DNA of 25,812 bases from Chloroflexota bacterium (GCA_023430545.1 JAEZAF010000103.1:1-25812); one strand, 5' to 3'; positions 15,739-23,461 are shown, counted from the first letter of the stretch. The notes: generated from the letters alone by a model not told the origin. Program-made: numbers and translations.

Positions 15739-16941
15739 TTACACCTCACCCGCTGGGTGGGATGCATTTTGCAGAATGGCATACAGTTCCCCATGTGTTA
15801 ACGCCAGCGGATTGCCTTTGGTGCTGCTGGCGTTTTCTGCTTTTTCGATGATGGCATCAAAATGTTTGGAGTCGATTCCGTATTCAGCGAGCGATGGAAT
15901 CTGAAGGGTGTAGCACAGTTCACTGATCCATGCGGCACCGGCTTCGGCTGTAGCCTGTGGGTTACTGATCAGGATGCGGGCGACCTCGGTATAACGGTCA
16001 AGGGCATGTGTGAAGAATGGGTTCTCCGCTTCACGGGCACGCAGCGCAGCGATATTGGCGGACATTACATGCGGCAGCAGTGCAGCACAGGCCACGCCAT
16101 GCGGGATCGGGTACATGCCACCGAGCGGCCCCGCGAACCCGTGGACCAGCCCCAGTTTAGCATTGGTCAGTGCCAGCCCACCGAACAGACTCGCCAGCGC
16201 CATATCCTCACGCGCTGCCGGGGCGGCTGCGCCTTGTTCAAACGCCGTCCGCAGTGATCGCCCTGCACGCTGAATCCCTTCCCGACACAGCGCATCCGTC
16301 AGCGGATTGGCCGCCACCGAGACAAACGGCTCGATCAACTGTGTGAGCGCATCCATGCCGGTGCTGGCGGTCAGGTTCGGTGGCAGATCATACGTCAGCT
16401 CCGGGTCCACCAGTGCGATTTTGGGCAGCATCAGCGGGCTGCGCAGGCTGACCTTCACCGCATGCTCTGCGGATGACAGTACCGCGTTCCGTGCGACCTC
16501 CGCACCAGTCCCGGCGGTTGTAGGCACTGCAATAAAGGGCAGCGGGGCATTCTCCAGGGGCTGTGCCTTGCCGATCACTTCCAGATAATCGAGGATGTCA
16601 CCGGGATTCGTCACCAGCGCGGCGATGGCCTTACCCGCGTCGATTACACTGCCGCCGCCGACCGCGATCACCAGTTCGCAGCCGTTTTCCTTCGCCAGCC
16701 GGACGCCGTCACCTGCCATCTGAATCGTCGGTTCGCCGCCGACCGTAAAGGGGATGGTGCGGACGCCGCTGGCTTCGACATTCTGCCGCTGTGGTTCGAC
16801 CCGTTCCGCACTGCTGCCGGTGACAAACAGCGCCCTCTGCCCATACTCACGGGCCAGTTTGCCCAGTGATGCTGCCTGCCCTGCGCCGAAGATGATGCGC
16901 GTCGCAGTTGCGAATTCGAAGTTGGGGATCGTGCCGGTCAT
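15739..16941 (-). CDS. Iron-containing alcohol dehydrogenase
   Basis: A 400-residue group III (Fe-ADH) dehydrogenase. The N-terminal Rossmann-like domain holds the nucleotide loop GGGSVIDAGKA (about residues 94-104) and PTTAGTGAEV. The metal site is seen in STGMDALTQLIEPFVS (Asp) and the His residues of LVHGFAGPLGGMYPIPHG. Such enzymes reduce small aldehydes, for example lactaldehyde to 1,2-propanediol (FucO) or related aldehydes. A good Shine-Dalgarno sequence (AAAGGTGAG in the minus direction) precedes the ATG at 16941. It is divergent from the aldolase-kinase-HAD gene group, which makes an aldehyde-reducing role downstream of that aldolase likely, but the substrate is inferred. Confidence 0.9.
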   Translation of the reverse strand: MTGTIPNFEFATATRIIFGAGQAASLGKLAREYGQRALFVTGSSAERVEPQRQNVEASGVRTIPFTVGGEPTIQMAGDGVRLAKENGCELVIAVGGGSVIDAGKAIAALVTNPGDILDYLEVIGKAQPLENAPLPFIAVPTTAGTGAEVARNAVLSSAEHAVKVSLRSPLMLPKIALVDPELTYDLPPNLTASTGMDALTQLIEPFVSVAANPLTDALCREGIQRAGRSLRTAFEQGAAAPAAREDMALASLFGGLALTNAKLGLVHGFAGPLGGMYPIPHGVACAALLPHVMSANIAALRAREAENPFFTHALDRYTEVARILISNPQATAEAGAAWISELCYTLQIPSLAEYGIDSKHFDAIIEKAENASSTKGNPLALTHGELYAILQNASHPAGEV

Positions 16942-16963
16942 GGGAACTCACCTTTGTAATGGT

Positions 16964-16992
16964 CTGAAACTGTGGCATTGTTGCGCTATAAT
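16964..16992 (+). promoter_or_regulatory. Promoter of the aldolase-kinase-HAD operon
   Basis: CTGAAA (16964-16969) and a perfect TATAAT (16987-16992) lie 17 bp apart, giving a start near 16999 and a leader of about 57 nt. Confidence 0.6.
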
Positions 16993-16999
16993 CAGCGCA
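16982..16999. promoter_or_regulatory. Inverted repeat over the -10 box, operator candidate
   Basis: TGCGCT (16982-16987) and AGCGCA (16994-16999) form a perfect 6-6-6 inverted repeat centred on the TATAAT box between the divergent dehydrogenase and aldolase genes. A protein bound here would block the promoter directly. No regulator gene lies next to it. Confidence 0.4.
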
Positions 17000-17055
17000 G
17001 AATTCCGGAAGCTGTTGAATTGAAAGTATAGTCTGAATGAAAGTGCAGCCCTATT

Positions 17056-17730
17056 ATGGCCAGTCTTGAGCTTACTGAGCAAATTCAGGACACACGGACG
17101 GCCATCGCGCAGATCGCGCTGATGCTGTTCGATCGTCATCTGATGGATCTCGGTGGAGGCAACATCAGCGTCCGCGTCGGGGATCAGGTGTGCATCTCGC
17201 CAAGTTACAGCGGTCTGCGGCATCACTGGTCCCTGACGCCCGACGATGTGATGGTCGTCAGCCTCGACGCTGAGATTCTGGCTGGCAGTGGACAGCTTTC
17301 CCGCGAGTCCAAAGTACATCTGGGTCTGCACCGTGAATTCGGTGAACACGGAACAGCAGTCATCCACTCGCACGCCCGGAATGTGATGGTCTTCGCCGCT
17401 GCCGGAGAACCGATCTGGCCGGTGATGGAAGCCACACGCAAATTCGGCGTTGTGGAAGTGGTCGATTTCTCCCCGGCACATTCCGCCGATCTGTCACTGA
17501 ACGTGGTAAACGGCATCCGGGGGCAGGAAGCGCGTATCCAGAAGCACGCCGCCGCTGTCATCGCGCCGTATCATGGGCTGTTTCTGATGGGCCGTGATCT
17601 CGATCTGGCAGCCGATGCGGTTGAGCGCATCGACACCAACGCCTACTGTATTTTGATGTCCGGTGGATTATACAGCGGACGTGCGCGCCATGAGGCGATG
17701 GAAGCGCAGATGGCAAAGTATCAGGCATAG
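17056..17730 (+). CDS. Class II aldolase (fuculose-phosphate aldolase family)
   Basis: A 224-residue class II aldolase/adducin-fold protein. It shows GGGNISVR (33-40, phosphate-binding region), E84 in SRES, the zinc ligands H104 and H106 in IHSHA, and H173 in YHGLF. These four residues correspond to the catalytic Glu and three zinc-binding His of E. coli FucA, so the enzyme looks active. It should cleave a ketose phosphate, or a related phosphosugar acid, into a three-carbon phosphate and an aldehyde. The PfkB kinase begins 8 bp downstream and can supply the phosphorylated substrate, while the divergent Fe-dependent dehydrogenase could reduce the aldehyde. The true substrate is not known. Confidence 0.87.
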   Translation: MASLELTEQIQDTRTAIAQIALMLFDRHLMDLGGGNISVRVGDQVCISPSYSGLRHHWSLTPDDVMVVSLDAEILAGSGQLSRESKVHLGLHREFGEHGTAVIHSHARNVMVFAAAGEPIWPVMEATRKFGVVEVVDFSPAHSADLSLNVVNGIRGQEARIQKHAAAVIAPYHGLFLMGRDLDLAADAVERIDTNAYCILMSGGLYSGRARHEAMEAQMAKYQA

Positions 17731-17738
17731 GCCGCCCG

Positions 17739-18680
17739 ATGATCCTGACTGTCACCGGCAATACCACCGTTGATCTGACCTTATTTATCCCGGAATTCGT
17801 CCAGCAGCGCACCATCCGCGCGACCGAAGCACTCTACAGCCCCGGCGGCAAACCGACCGATGCCTCATACATCCTCGGTGAACTGGGGATTGCCAGCCAC
17901 GCCCTCGGATTCGCGGGTGGTGCGACCGGTACTCGTCTGGAACAGATGCTGCGCTCCAAAGGTGTGACTGTCGATTTCACACCGGCGGAAGGCGATACAC
18001 GCATCTGCGTCAATATTGTTGTGCCAGCGGAGTCATGGCAGACGACCATCACCACCGTGACGATGAACGTGCTGCCGGAGCAGCTTGCCGCGCTGCGCAC
18101 ACGCTATCTTGAACTGCTGCCGCAGGCGAGCTGCGTCGTCCTGGGTGGGACGCTTCCGCGTGGTCTGGATGAAACCTTTTACACCGACCTGATCGCGCTG
18201 GCACGGGCGCAGCAGGTGCCAGTGATCTTCGATGCGGCGGAGCCAAACCTGAGTGCCGGTCTGAAATCCGGCCCGACCCTCATCAAACCCAATCATCACG
18301 AACTCGAAGGACTTGTCGGTTATCCGATCAACACACTGGAAGACGCCTACCGTGCCGGACGCGTTGTGCTGGAACAGTACGGCACGATTCCGGTGATCTC
18401 GATGGGCAGCGAGGGGGGGCTGGTCGTCCTGCCGGATGCCGCATGGCACATCCCGCCGCTGGAAGTCGAAGTCGCCAGCGCGACCGGGGCAGGGGATGCG
18501 ATTCTCGCTGGTCTGGCGGCATCGATTGAGCGAGGTCAGCCGATTGAGGAAGGGCTTCGGCTGGGGTTCGCGGCGGCCTCTGCTGTGGTGATGATGCCGG
18601 GGACTGCCGAGTGCCGTCGTGAAGATGTCGAACGGCTGCTGCCGCAGGTCCGGCTGATTCCGTATCCGCCGTCTGTGTGA
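17739..18680 (+). CDS. PfkB-family sugar kinase (phosphofructokinase-like)
   Basis: A 313-residue ribokinase-fold kinase of the 1-phosphofructokinase/tagatose-6-phosphate kinase branch. The C-terminal PfkB motif is intact, ATGAGDAILAGLA with catalytic base D253, and IKPNHHELEGLVG is the usual KPN-x-xE segment. The N-terminal motif, normally GGKG-x-N-x-A, reads GGKPTDASYIL, so the sugar-contact Asn is replaced by Asp and the substrate may be unusual. It is placed directly after the class II aldolase, with only 8 bp between them, and before a HAD phosphatase. It probably phosphorylates the aldolase substrate at the expense of ATP. Confidence 0.87.
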   Translation: MILTVTGNTTVDLTLFIPEFVQQRTIRATEALYSPGGKPTDASYILGELGIASHALGFAGGATGTRLEQMLRSKGVTVDFTPAEGDTRICVNIVVPAESWQTTITTVTMNVLPEQLAALRTRYLELLPQASCVVLGGTLPRGLDETFYTDLIALARAQQVPVIFDAAEPNLSAGLKSGPTLIKPNHHELEGLVGYPINTLEDAYRAGRVVLEQYGTIPVISMGSEGGLVVLPDAAWHIPPLEVEVASATGAGDAILAGLAASIERGQPIEEGLRLGFAAASAVVMMPGTAECRREDVERLLPQVRLIPYPPSV

Positions 18681-18714
18681 ATTGCGATCTATCTGAAACA
18701 GGAGCAGAGAAGCG

Positions 18715-19386
18715 ATGCCGATTGAGGCTGTGATCTTCGATATGGATGGCGTACTGGTGGACTCGGAGGTCTACTGGGCGCAGGGGCGGATCGAGTACGC
18801 CCGTGATCTGGGCAAGCATTGGGGACAGGACGACTATCAACTGGTGATGGGACGTGCCACACTGGAATGGGCCGAGGTGATGCGCGAGCGCATGGAGTTG
18901 GATTTTGATCCGCGCCAGATTGCTGATGAGATGATCGAACGGATGCGGGCCAAGTATACCGAGCGTCTGCCGGTGCGCCCCGGTGCGGTAGAAGCGGTCC
19001 GACTTGCGGCCAGCCGCTACCGCGTCGGGCTGGCGTCCGGCTCGCCGACGCCGCTGATCCAGCATGTCACACAGCTCACCGGACTGGATAAGATCTTCGA
19101 AGTGATGGTCTTTGGCGACGACATCCCAAACGGCAAGCCGTCGCCGGATATTTACCTTGCCGCGCTTCAGCATCTGGGGGTGGAGCCGAGCAGGGCAGTC
19201 GGCATTGAAGACTCCGGCAACGGCCTGCGCTCACTGAAGGCCGCCGGGATGTATGCCATTGCCGCGCCTAGTCCAGACTTTCCGCTGAGTGATGAAGTGC
19301 TGTCACTGGCAGATGCGCACATCGAGTCGATGGAAGACTTCACGCTCGAACTGGTCGAATCACTCAGCCCGCAGCCGCCTCGGTAG
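18715..19386 (+). CDS. HAD-superfamily hydrolase, beta-phosphoglucomutase-like
   Basis: A 223-residue subfamily IA HAD protein with a helical cap. Motif I is FDMDGVLVDSE (nucleophile D9, acid/base D11), motif II is LASGSP, motif III is NGKPSPDIY and motif IV is IEDSGNG. The DxD pair and the cap are shared by sugar-phosphate phosphatases and beta-phosphoglucomutases, which cannot be told apart here. AGGAG (18702-18706) lies at normal spacing before the ATG. It follows the PfkB kinase by 34 bp in the same direction. The 3' end overlaps the convergent acetyltransferase gene by 23 bp. Confidence 0.88.
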   Translation: MPIEAVIFDMDGVLVDSEVYWAQGRIEYARDLGKHWGQDDYQLVMGRATLEWAEVMRERMELDFDPRQIADEMIERMRAKYTERLPVRPGAVEAVRLAASRYRVGLASGSPTPLIQHVTQLTGLDKIFEVMVFGDDIPNGKPSPDIYLAALQHLGVEPSRAVGIEDSGNGLRSLKAAGMYAIAAPSPDFPLSDEVLSLADAHIESMEDFTLELVESLSPQPPR

Positions 19387-19861
19387 TGGTGGACGCTGCC
19401 GAGGTAGTGAGTGATTTTTCGAAGAACAGGCTGTTCGGGTCTGGCTGATAGCCCTTAAACGGTCCGATGCGATAGAAGCCCATCTGCTCGTACAGGCGAA
19501 TGGCTTCGTGCTGATGGATGCCTGTTTCCAGCCGCAGCAGCGTCACACCCTGCACCAGTGCATAATCGGAAAGATGCGTCAGGATGCGTTTGGCGAAGCC
19601 TTTGCCCCGGTACTGCGGACGCACATACATGCGCTTGATCTCGCCGAACTCGGTGTCGAACAGTTTGACGCCCCCGCATCCGGCGGCAGCGCCATCTTCA
19701 CGCAGGACGAAGAACGCGACATGCTCACTGATCAGCCGTTCGATGCTGAATCCGTGACGGCTTTCACTGGGATACAGTGCACCGAGATGCGCTTCCAGTT
19801 CCTCGATCAGACTTGCGGCGTCTGGTGTGTCCGGGCGTTCTGCATGGATGATGACCGGCAA
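19364..19861 (-). CDS. GNAT N-acetyltransferase, TTG start
   Basis: A GNAT-fold acyltransferase of about 165 residues. The core shows GCGGVKLFDTEFGEIKRMYVRPQYRGKGFAKRIL (beta 4 and the acetyl-CoA pyrophosphate loop R/Q-x-x-G-x-G/A) and a late LYEQMGFYRIGPF segment with the usual Tyr. The frame is open upstream to an ATG at 19924, but that extension crosses the dispersed palindrome. A TTG at 19861 is preceded by AAGGAG with 7 nt spacing and begins the protein just before the first strand (VIIHAERPD), so I choose it. The acceptor substrate is unknown; PEP motifs seen in amine or amino-acid acetyltransferases do not discriminate. Confidence 0.85.
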   Translation of the reverse strand: MPVIIHAERPDTPDAASLIEELEAHLGALYPSESRHGFSIERLISEHVAFFVLREDGAAAGCGGVKLFDTEFGEIKRMYVRPQYRGKGFAKRILTHLSDYALVQGVTLLRLETGIHQHEAIRLYEQMGFYRIGPFKGYQPDPNSLFFEKSLTTSAASTTTEAAAG

Positions 19862-19896
19862 CCCTCTGCTCCTTTTCTGCTGCTGCTTTAAAATCC

Positions 19897-19966
19897 GGAC
19901 AGGGCAGGCCCTGTCCCTACACACATACGCAAAATGTAGGGGGCGGATGCTTCCGACCCAGGCTGC
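19897..19966. repeat. Dispersed palindromic element, copy 1
   Basis: It consists of ggacagggc/gccctgtcc (19897-19905 and 19908-19916), ccctaca/tgtaggg (19915-19921 and 19935-19941) and a weaker gggcgga/tccgaccc helix (19941-19959) followed by aggctg. The same order of blocks occurs at 25626-25718. It lies between two co-directional GNAT genes and could end transcription of the upstream pair. Confidence 0.7.
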
Positions 19967-20009
19967 CTCCGGTACATATGCACAGCATAGCCGAGCGCAC
20001 CAACTCTGC

Positions 20010-20630
20010 CTATGTTTTATCTGTACCGGATCTGGCTTCGTAATCTGTGCGAATCATCCCAAAGATCAGGCGGTCGTTCAGTTCGCCTGCTGTAGTATCA
20101 ATCGCGTGGCGCAGATGCGCTTCCTGTTTGAAACCGGCACGACGGGCAACCGCCGCGCTGCGGTCATTGTCTACCTCACAGTGGATTTCAACCCGTGCAG
20201 CGTCCAGAACCTCAAAGCAGAAGTGTGTCAGTGCGTGGACGGCTTCGGTGATATACCCGTGGCCAACGGCGCTGGTCCGCTGCCAGTAGCCGATTTCGAA
20301 GCGGCGCTGCTGCCAGTTGATGCGATGCAGGCCGGTCCCGCCGATCAGGTGCTGATCGGATTTGCGAAAGATCAGCAGGCCGAGGTCCTCGCGGGTGATA
20401 AATTTCGCCTGTACGCGGCGCGTGTACCGGATGGCATCTTCCAGCGTGTAATTAAGCGCCCACGGCATCCAGCGGTCCATTTCTGCTTTAGACTCCGCTA
20501 CCGCCTCATAAAAGATTTCAGCATCGGAGCGCTGCGGCGGACGCAGAATCAGCCGTTCGGTTTCAATCGTATCGGGGAAGTCGAGCAGCAGTGGGTTGGT
20601 GGTTGTCATCATCGTCGGCATCGTGATCAC
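20010..20630 (-). CDS. GNAT acetyltransferase (RimJ/RimL-like), paralogue 2
   Basis: A 206-residue (from GTG at 20630) Acetyltransf_3/RimJ-type GNAT protein. It opens with ETERLILRPPQRSDAEIFYEAV, followed by the strand FEIGYWQRTSAVGHGYITEAV (acetyl-CoA binding loop with G-x-G-Y) and DNDRSAAVARRAGFKQEAHLR. It is about half identical to the gene just upstream. The GTG start overlaps the stop of that gene (GTGA), but comparison with the paralogue favours an ATG at 20609 or 20612, so the exact start is uncertain. Members acetylate N-termini, small molecules or antibiotics; no substrate can be named. Confidence 0.87.
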   Translation of the reverse strand: MITMPTMMTTTNPLLLDFPDTIETERLILRPPQRSDAEIFYEAVAESKAEMDRWMPWALNYTLEDAIRYTRRVQAKFITREDLGLLIFRKSDQHLIGGTGLHRINWQQRRFEIGYWQRTSAVGHGYITEAVHALTHFCFEVLDAARVEIHCEVDNDRSAAVARRAGFKQEAHLRHAIDTTAGELNDRLIFGMIRTDYEARSGTDKT

Positions 20631-21214
20631 GCCTGACCGATTTTCGCGTCGTAATCAGCGCGCAGCATCCCGAAGATCAGTGTGTCACTCAGCACACCAG
20701 CAGTGTTGAGGCCCTCACTGCGCAGGTGCGCTTCCTGCGTGTAACCGGCGCGGCGTGCGACGGCTGCACTGCGATCATTGTCGGCGTCGCAGCGGATCTC
20801 GACGCGGGTCGCTTCCAGCTCCTCGAAGCAGAAGCGTGTCAGCCCGTTGACGGCCTCGGTCATGTAGCCCTGACCGTAAGCGGAGGTGCGCAGCCAGTAG
20901 CCGATTTCGAATTTGCGCTGTTCCCAGTTAATCGCATGCAGGCCGGTATTACCGACAAAATGCAGATCCGCTTTGCGCCAGATGGTCATGGCGAGATTTT
21001 CGCGCATGATGAACTGCGCCAGCGCCCGCCGTGTATACTGGATGGAGTCTTCCAGCGTGTAATTCTTTGACCACAGCATCCACTGGTCCAGCTCGGCCTG
21101 AGACTCCTTGACTGCCTCATACAGAATCTGGGCATCGGCACGCTGCGGTGGGCGGATCAGCAGTCGCTCCGTTTCAAACGAGTCGGGGAAATCAAGTAAC
21201 AGTGGATCAGTCAC
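20627..21214 (-). CDS. GNAT acetyltransferase (RimJ/RimL-like), paralogue 1
   Basis: A 195-residue protein of the same family, with ETERLLIRPPQRADAQILYEAV, FEIGYWLRTSAYGQGYMTEAV and DNDRSAAVARRAGYTQEAHLR. It starts with GTG at 21214, preceded by AAAGG at 8 nt. A TTGACA/TAGCAT promoter lies upstream. It is the first gene of a two-gene unit with its paralogue, which arose by tandem duplication; the two retain the same helix and loop order with scattered substitutions and different C-termini. Confidence 0.88.
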   Translation of the reverse strand: MTDPLLLDFPDSFETERLLIRPPQRADAQILYEAVKESQAELDQWMLWSKNYTLEDSIQYTRRALAQFIMRENLAMTIWRKADLHFVGNTGLHAINWEQRKFEIGYWLRTSAYGQGYMTEAVNGLTRFCFEELEATRVEIRCDADNDRSAAVARRAGYTQEAHLRSEGLNTAGVLSDTLIFGMLRADYDAKIGQA

Positions 21215-21252
21215 AGCGACAGCCTTTGGGGTGGGCGTAATTATTGCCCTTT

Positions 21253-21282
21253 ATGCTACGGCAGATGCTGACCCACTGTCAA
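21253..21282 (-). promoter_or_regulatory. Promoter of the tandem GNAT genes
   Basis: In the minus direction a perfect TTGACA (21282-21277) is followed after 18 bp by TAGCAT (21258-21253). Transcription would start near 21246, about 32 nt before the GTG start of the first GNAT gene. Confidence 0.55.
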
Positions 21283-21307
21283 GTTATAATGGTTCAGAAA
21301 GGTTCAA

Positions 21308-22540
21308 TCAGCCGGGGTAACCCCCGCTGTCTCCGCTGGCGACACCGCGTGCTTCAGCAACCTGTTTCGCATAGCCATCGGCGCGATAGGCAGCAAAGGG
21401 ATCAACCGGCGCACCCAGTTCTTCGCGCACGTGCATCAGCAGCGGGCGCACATCGGTCTCGAAGGCATCAGTCAGCAGGCGGTGTGCACCGAGGACATCG
21501 CCATTCAACTGACGTTCGCGCAGCGTACTGTAATCGACAATCAGCGCCTTGGCGTACATCGTCTGGCAGTTGAGGATGCTGACCAGCATCGCTTCCAGCT
21601 TCGGCTCGATGTTATGGCTCTGGTCGATCATGTAAGCGACGTTATTCGCAGCATCACCAGCAGAGACCAGTTCGACGAAGATCTCGAACAGCTCAAACGG
21701 ATTGCTGCTGCCAACAATCAGATCGTCATCCGCATAACGCCGTGCATTGAAGTGGAAACCGCCCAGCCGCCCTTCATCCAGCAGGAAGGCAACGATGTGA
21801 GCGATGTTAGTCCCCTGTGCATGATGGCCGGTATCGACCAGCACTTCGGCGCGTTCACCCAGTTTGAGGGCGGTGGCATAGGCCGTCCCCCAGTCGGAGA
21901 GGTCAGTGTGATAGAAGGCAGGTTCGAAGAACTTGTACTCGATCAGCATGCGGCCTTCGGCGGGCAGATGCTGATAGACCTGTGCCAGCGCTTCTTCCAT
22001 GCGGCGTTTGCGCAGGCGGATGCTGTCCTGACCGGCATAATTCGTGCCATCCGCAAACCACAGGCTCAGCAGATTGCTGCCGGTCTGCGCCATGATCTCG
22101 CAGCATTCGATCATGTGCGCGACGGCTTCCTCTCGCACCGCAGCAGACGGGTTGCAGATGCTGCCGAGTTTGTACTGCTCATCCTGAAAGACGTTGGGAT
22201 TGATCGCGCCGATCGAGACGCCCTGATCCGACGCATACTGCGACAGCCCCGACCAGTCATCGACCTTGTCCCACGGGATGTGAAGCGCGACGGACGGAGC
22301 CACGCCGGTCAGCCGGTGGATATAGGCGGCGTCGTCCAGCTTTTCATACACGTTTCGGGCCGCCCCCGGCCACGGGAAGACCTTAAAGCGCGTGCCGCTG
22401 TTCCCGTATCCCCATGACGGCGTTTCGATCCGCTGTGCCTTCAGCTTCTGGACGATTGCCGATACATCGCTGCCCTGTGCCGTGAGTCGATCCGATAAAC
22501 GGTTATAATCGACCTGATAATCGGCGTGATTCTGCGTCAT
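21308..22540 (-). CDS. rhaI: L-rhamnose isomerase, RhaI type
   Basis: A 410-residue xylose-isomerase-like TIM-barrel protein of the RhaI group (the non-E. coli type found in Pseudomonas, Rhizobium and Gram-positive bacteria). Likely metal and catalytic residues are E201 and K203 in IEYKFFEP, D236 and H239 in VDTGHHAQG, H263 in GFHFNARRYADDD, and D271/D273. It interconverts L-rhamnose and L-rhamnulose, the first step of rhamnose use, in the cytoplasm. It is divergent from the DeoR regulator and shares with rhaEW a 17-bp operator-like site. AAAGG precedes the ATG at 22540. Related isomerases may act on other sugars, but the neighbouring rhaEW makes rhamnose the best call. Confidence 0.88.
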   Translation of the reverse strand: MTQNHADYQVDYNRLSDRLTAQGSDVSAIVQKLKAQRIETPSWGYGNSGTRFKVFPWPGAARNVYEKLDDAAYIHRLTGVAPSVALHIPWDKVDDWSGLSQYASDQGVSIGAINPNVFQDEQYKLGSICNPSAAVREEAVAHMIECCEIMAQTGSNLLSLWFADGTNYAGQDSIRLRKRRMEEALAQVYQHLPAEGRMLIEYKFFEPAFYHTDLSDWGTAYATALKLGERAEVLVDTGHHAQGTNIAHIVAFLLDEGRLGGFHFNARRYADDDLIVGSSNPFELFEIFVELVSAGDAANNVAYMIDQSHNIEPKLEAMLVSILNCQTMYAKALIVDYSTLRERQLNGDVLGAHRLLTDAFETDVRPLLMHVREELGAPVDPFAAYRADGYAKQVAEARGVASGDSGGYPG

Positions 22541-22587
22541 GTGCTTGACCTTTTACTGGTATGAAGATTCAATAGTAGTGCATCAAG

Positions 22588-22604
22588 TTATGTTTGCTTT
22601 CTTT
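22588..22604 (-). promoter_or_regulatory. Operator-like site of the rhamnose genes, copy 1
   Basis: In the minus direction the site reads AAAGAAAGCAAACATAA if aligned to copy 2 (AACGAAAGCAAACGAAA), with 14 of 17 bases identical and the core GAAAGCAAAC unbroken. It begins 7 nt after the -10 box of the rhaI promoter, so bound protein would block initiation. Confidence 0.6.
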
Positions 22605-22611
22605 GTCTTTC

Positions 22612-22640
22612 AGTTTATGCCGTCACGAAAGTAGAGTCAA
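22612..22640 (-). promoter_or_regulatory. Promoter of rhaI
   Basis: In the minus direction TTGACT (22640-22635) is followed after 17 bp by TAAACT (22617-22612). The -35 box directly abuts the start codon of the divergent regulator gene, so expression of the two genes is mechanically linked. Confidence 0.55.
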
Positions 22641-23438
22641 ATGACTGAGCCGCTGTTTTTAGAAGAACGCAGACGCGTCATCCTCGATGATTTGAATAAA
22701 AATGGCCGTGTCTCGGTCAAATCGCTCAGTGAAAGGCTGCGGGTGAGCGCCGTGACCATCCGGCAGGATCTGCGTGCGCTGGAAGATGAAGGTCTGCTGG
22801 AACGCACCTACGGCGGGGCAGTCAGCAAACAGTATTCCTCGATGCTCGGCGGGATCTCGGAGCTGTCATTCGAAGTGCGCCGTCGCAAGGCCGAAGAAGA
22901 GAAGCTGGCGATTGCGCAGGCCGCCAGTGCATTGGTTCAGGATGGCTACGGCATTGGATTGGACGCCAGCACCACCGCCTTCGCGATGACCTCGTTCCTC
23001 AGGCGCTTCGATGGGCTGACGATTGTCACCAACAGCCTGCTGATCGCGCAGCAGTTTCTGGATACGCCGCGCATTCAGGTGATTATGCCCGGTGGCAGGC
23101 TTCGGCGGGATTCGGTGGCGCTGGTGGATAGCCCCGAAACGATCCCCGAACTGAACCTGAACCTCGGATTTTTTGGCGCACGCGGCCTTTCACTTCAGGC
23201 CGGTATCACCGATATCAGCCCGGAAGAAACCGAGATGAAACGCGCCCTGTTTCAGCGCTGCATGGCCGCTGTCATCCTGATCGACTCAAGTAAGTGGGGG
23301 CAGGTGTCGCCTTATACCTACGCAGCATTGAATCAGGTGGATCGCATTATCACCAGTGAGGCAGCGCCATCGGATGCGGTCGAGCAGTTCCGTCAGGCCG
23401 GGGTGCGGGTCGATCAGGTCATGGTGCCAGCCTTCTGA
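22641..23438 (+). CDS. DeoR-family transcriptional regulator, probable rhamnose regulator
   Basis: A 265-residue DeoR/GlpR-type repressor. The N-terminal winged helix (ERRRVILDDLNKNGRVSVKSLSERLRVSAVTIRQDLRALEDEGLLERTYGGAV, residues 9-61) carries the family's recognition helix and ends with the TYGGA signature. The C-terminal DeoRC sensor domain (about 80-240) has the usual GIGLDASTTAFAM and NLGFFGARGLS segments and should bind a phosphorylated or free sugar. It sits between rhaI and rhaEW, and the shared AACGAAA-type site in front of both genes makes it the likely local repressor, with rhamnulose or a rhamnulose phosphate as plausible inducer. Confidence 0.9.
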   Translation: MTEPLFLEERRRVILDDLNKNGRVSVKSLSERLRVSAVTIRQDLRALEDEGLLERTYGGAVSKQYSSMLGGISELSFEVRRRKAEEEKLAIAQAASALVQDGYGIGLDASTTAFAMTSFLRRFDGLTIVTNSLLIAQQFLDTPRIQVIMPGGRLRRDSVALVDSPETIPELNLNLGFFGARGLSLQAGITDISPEETEMKRALFQRCMAAVILIDSSKWGQVSPYTYAALNQVDRIITSEAAPSDAVEQFRQAGVRVDQVMVPAF

Positions 23439-23461
23439 TTCTTGTATTTTTCTTCACAATG

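Noticed and set aside
21285..21290. Perfect TATAAT on the plus strand
   Set aside because: No plus-strand gene follows; it partly overlaps the minus-strand -35 region of the GNAT genes and is probably incidental.
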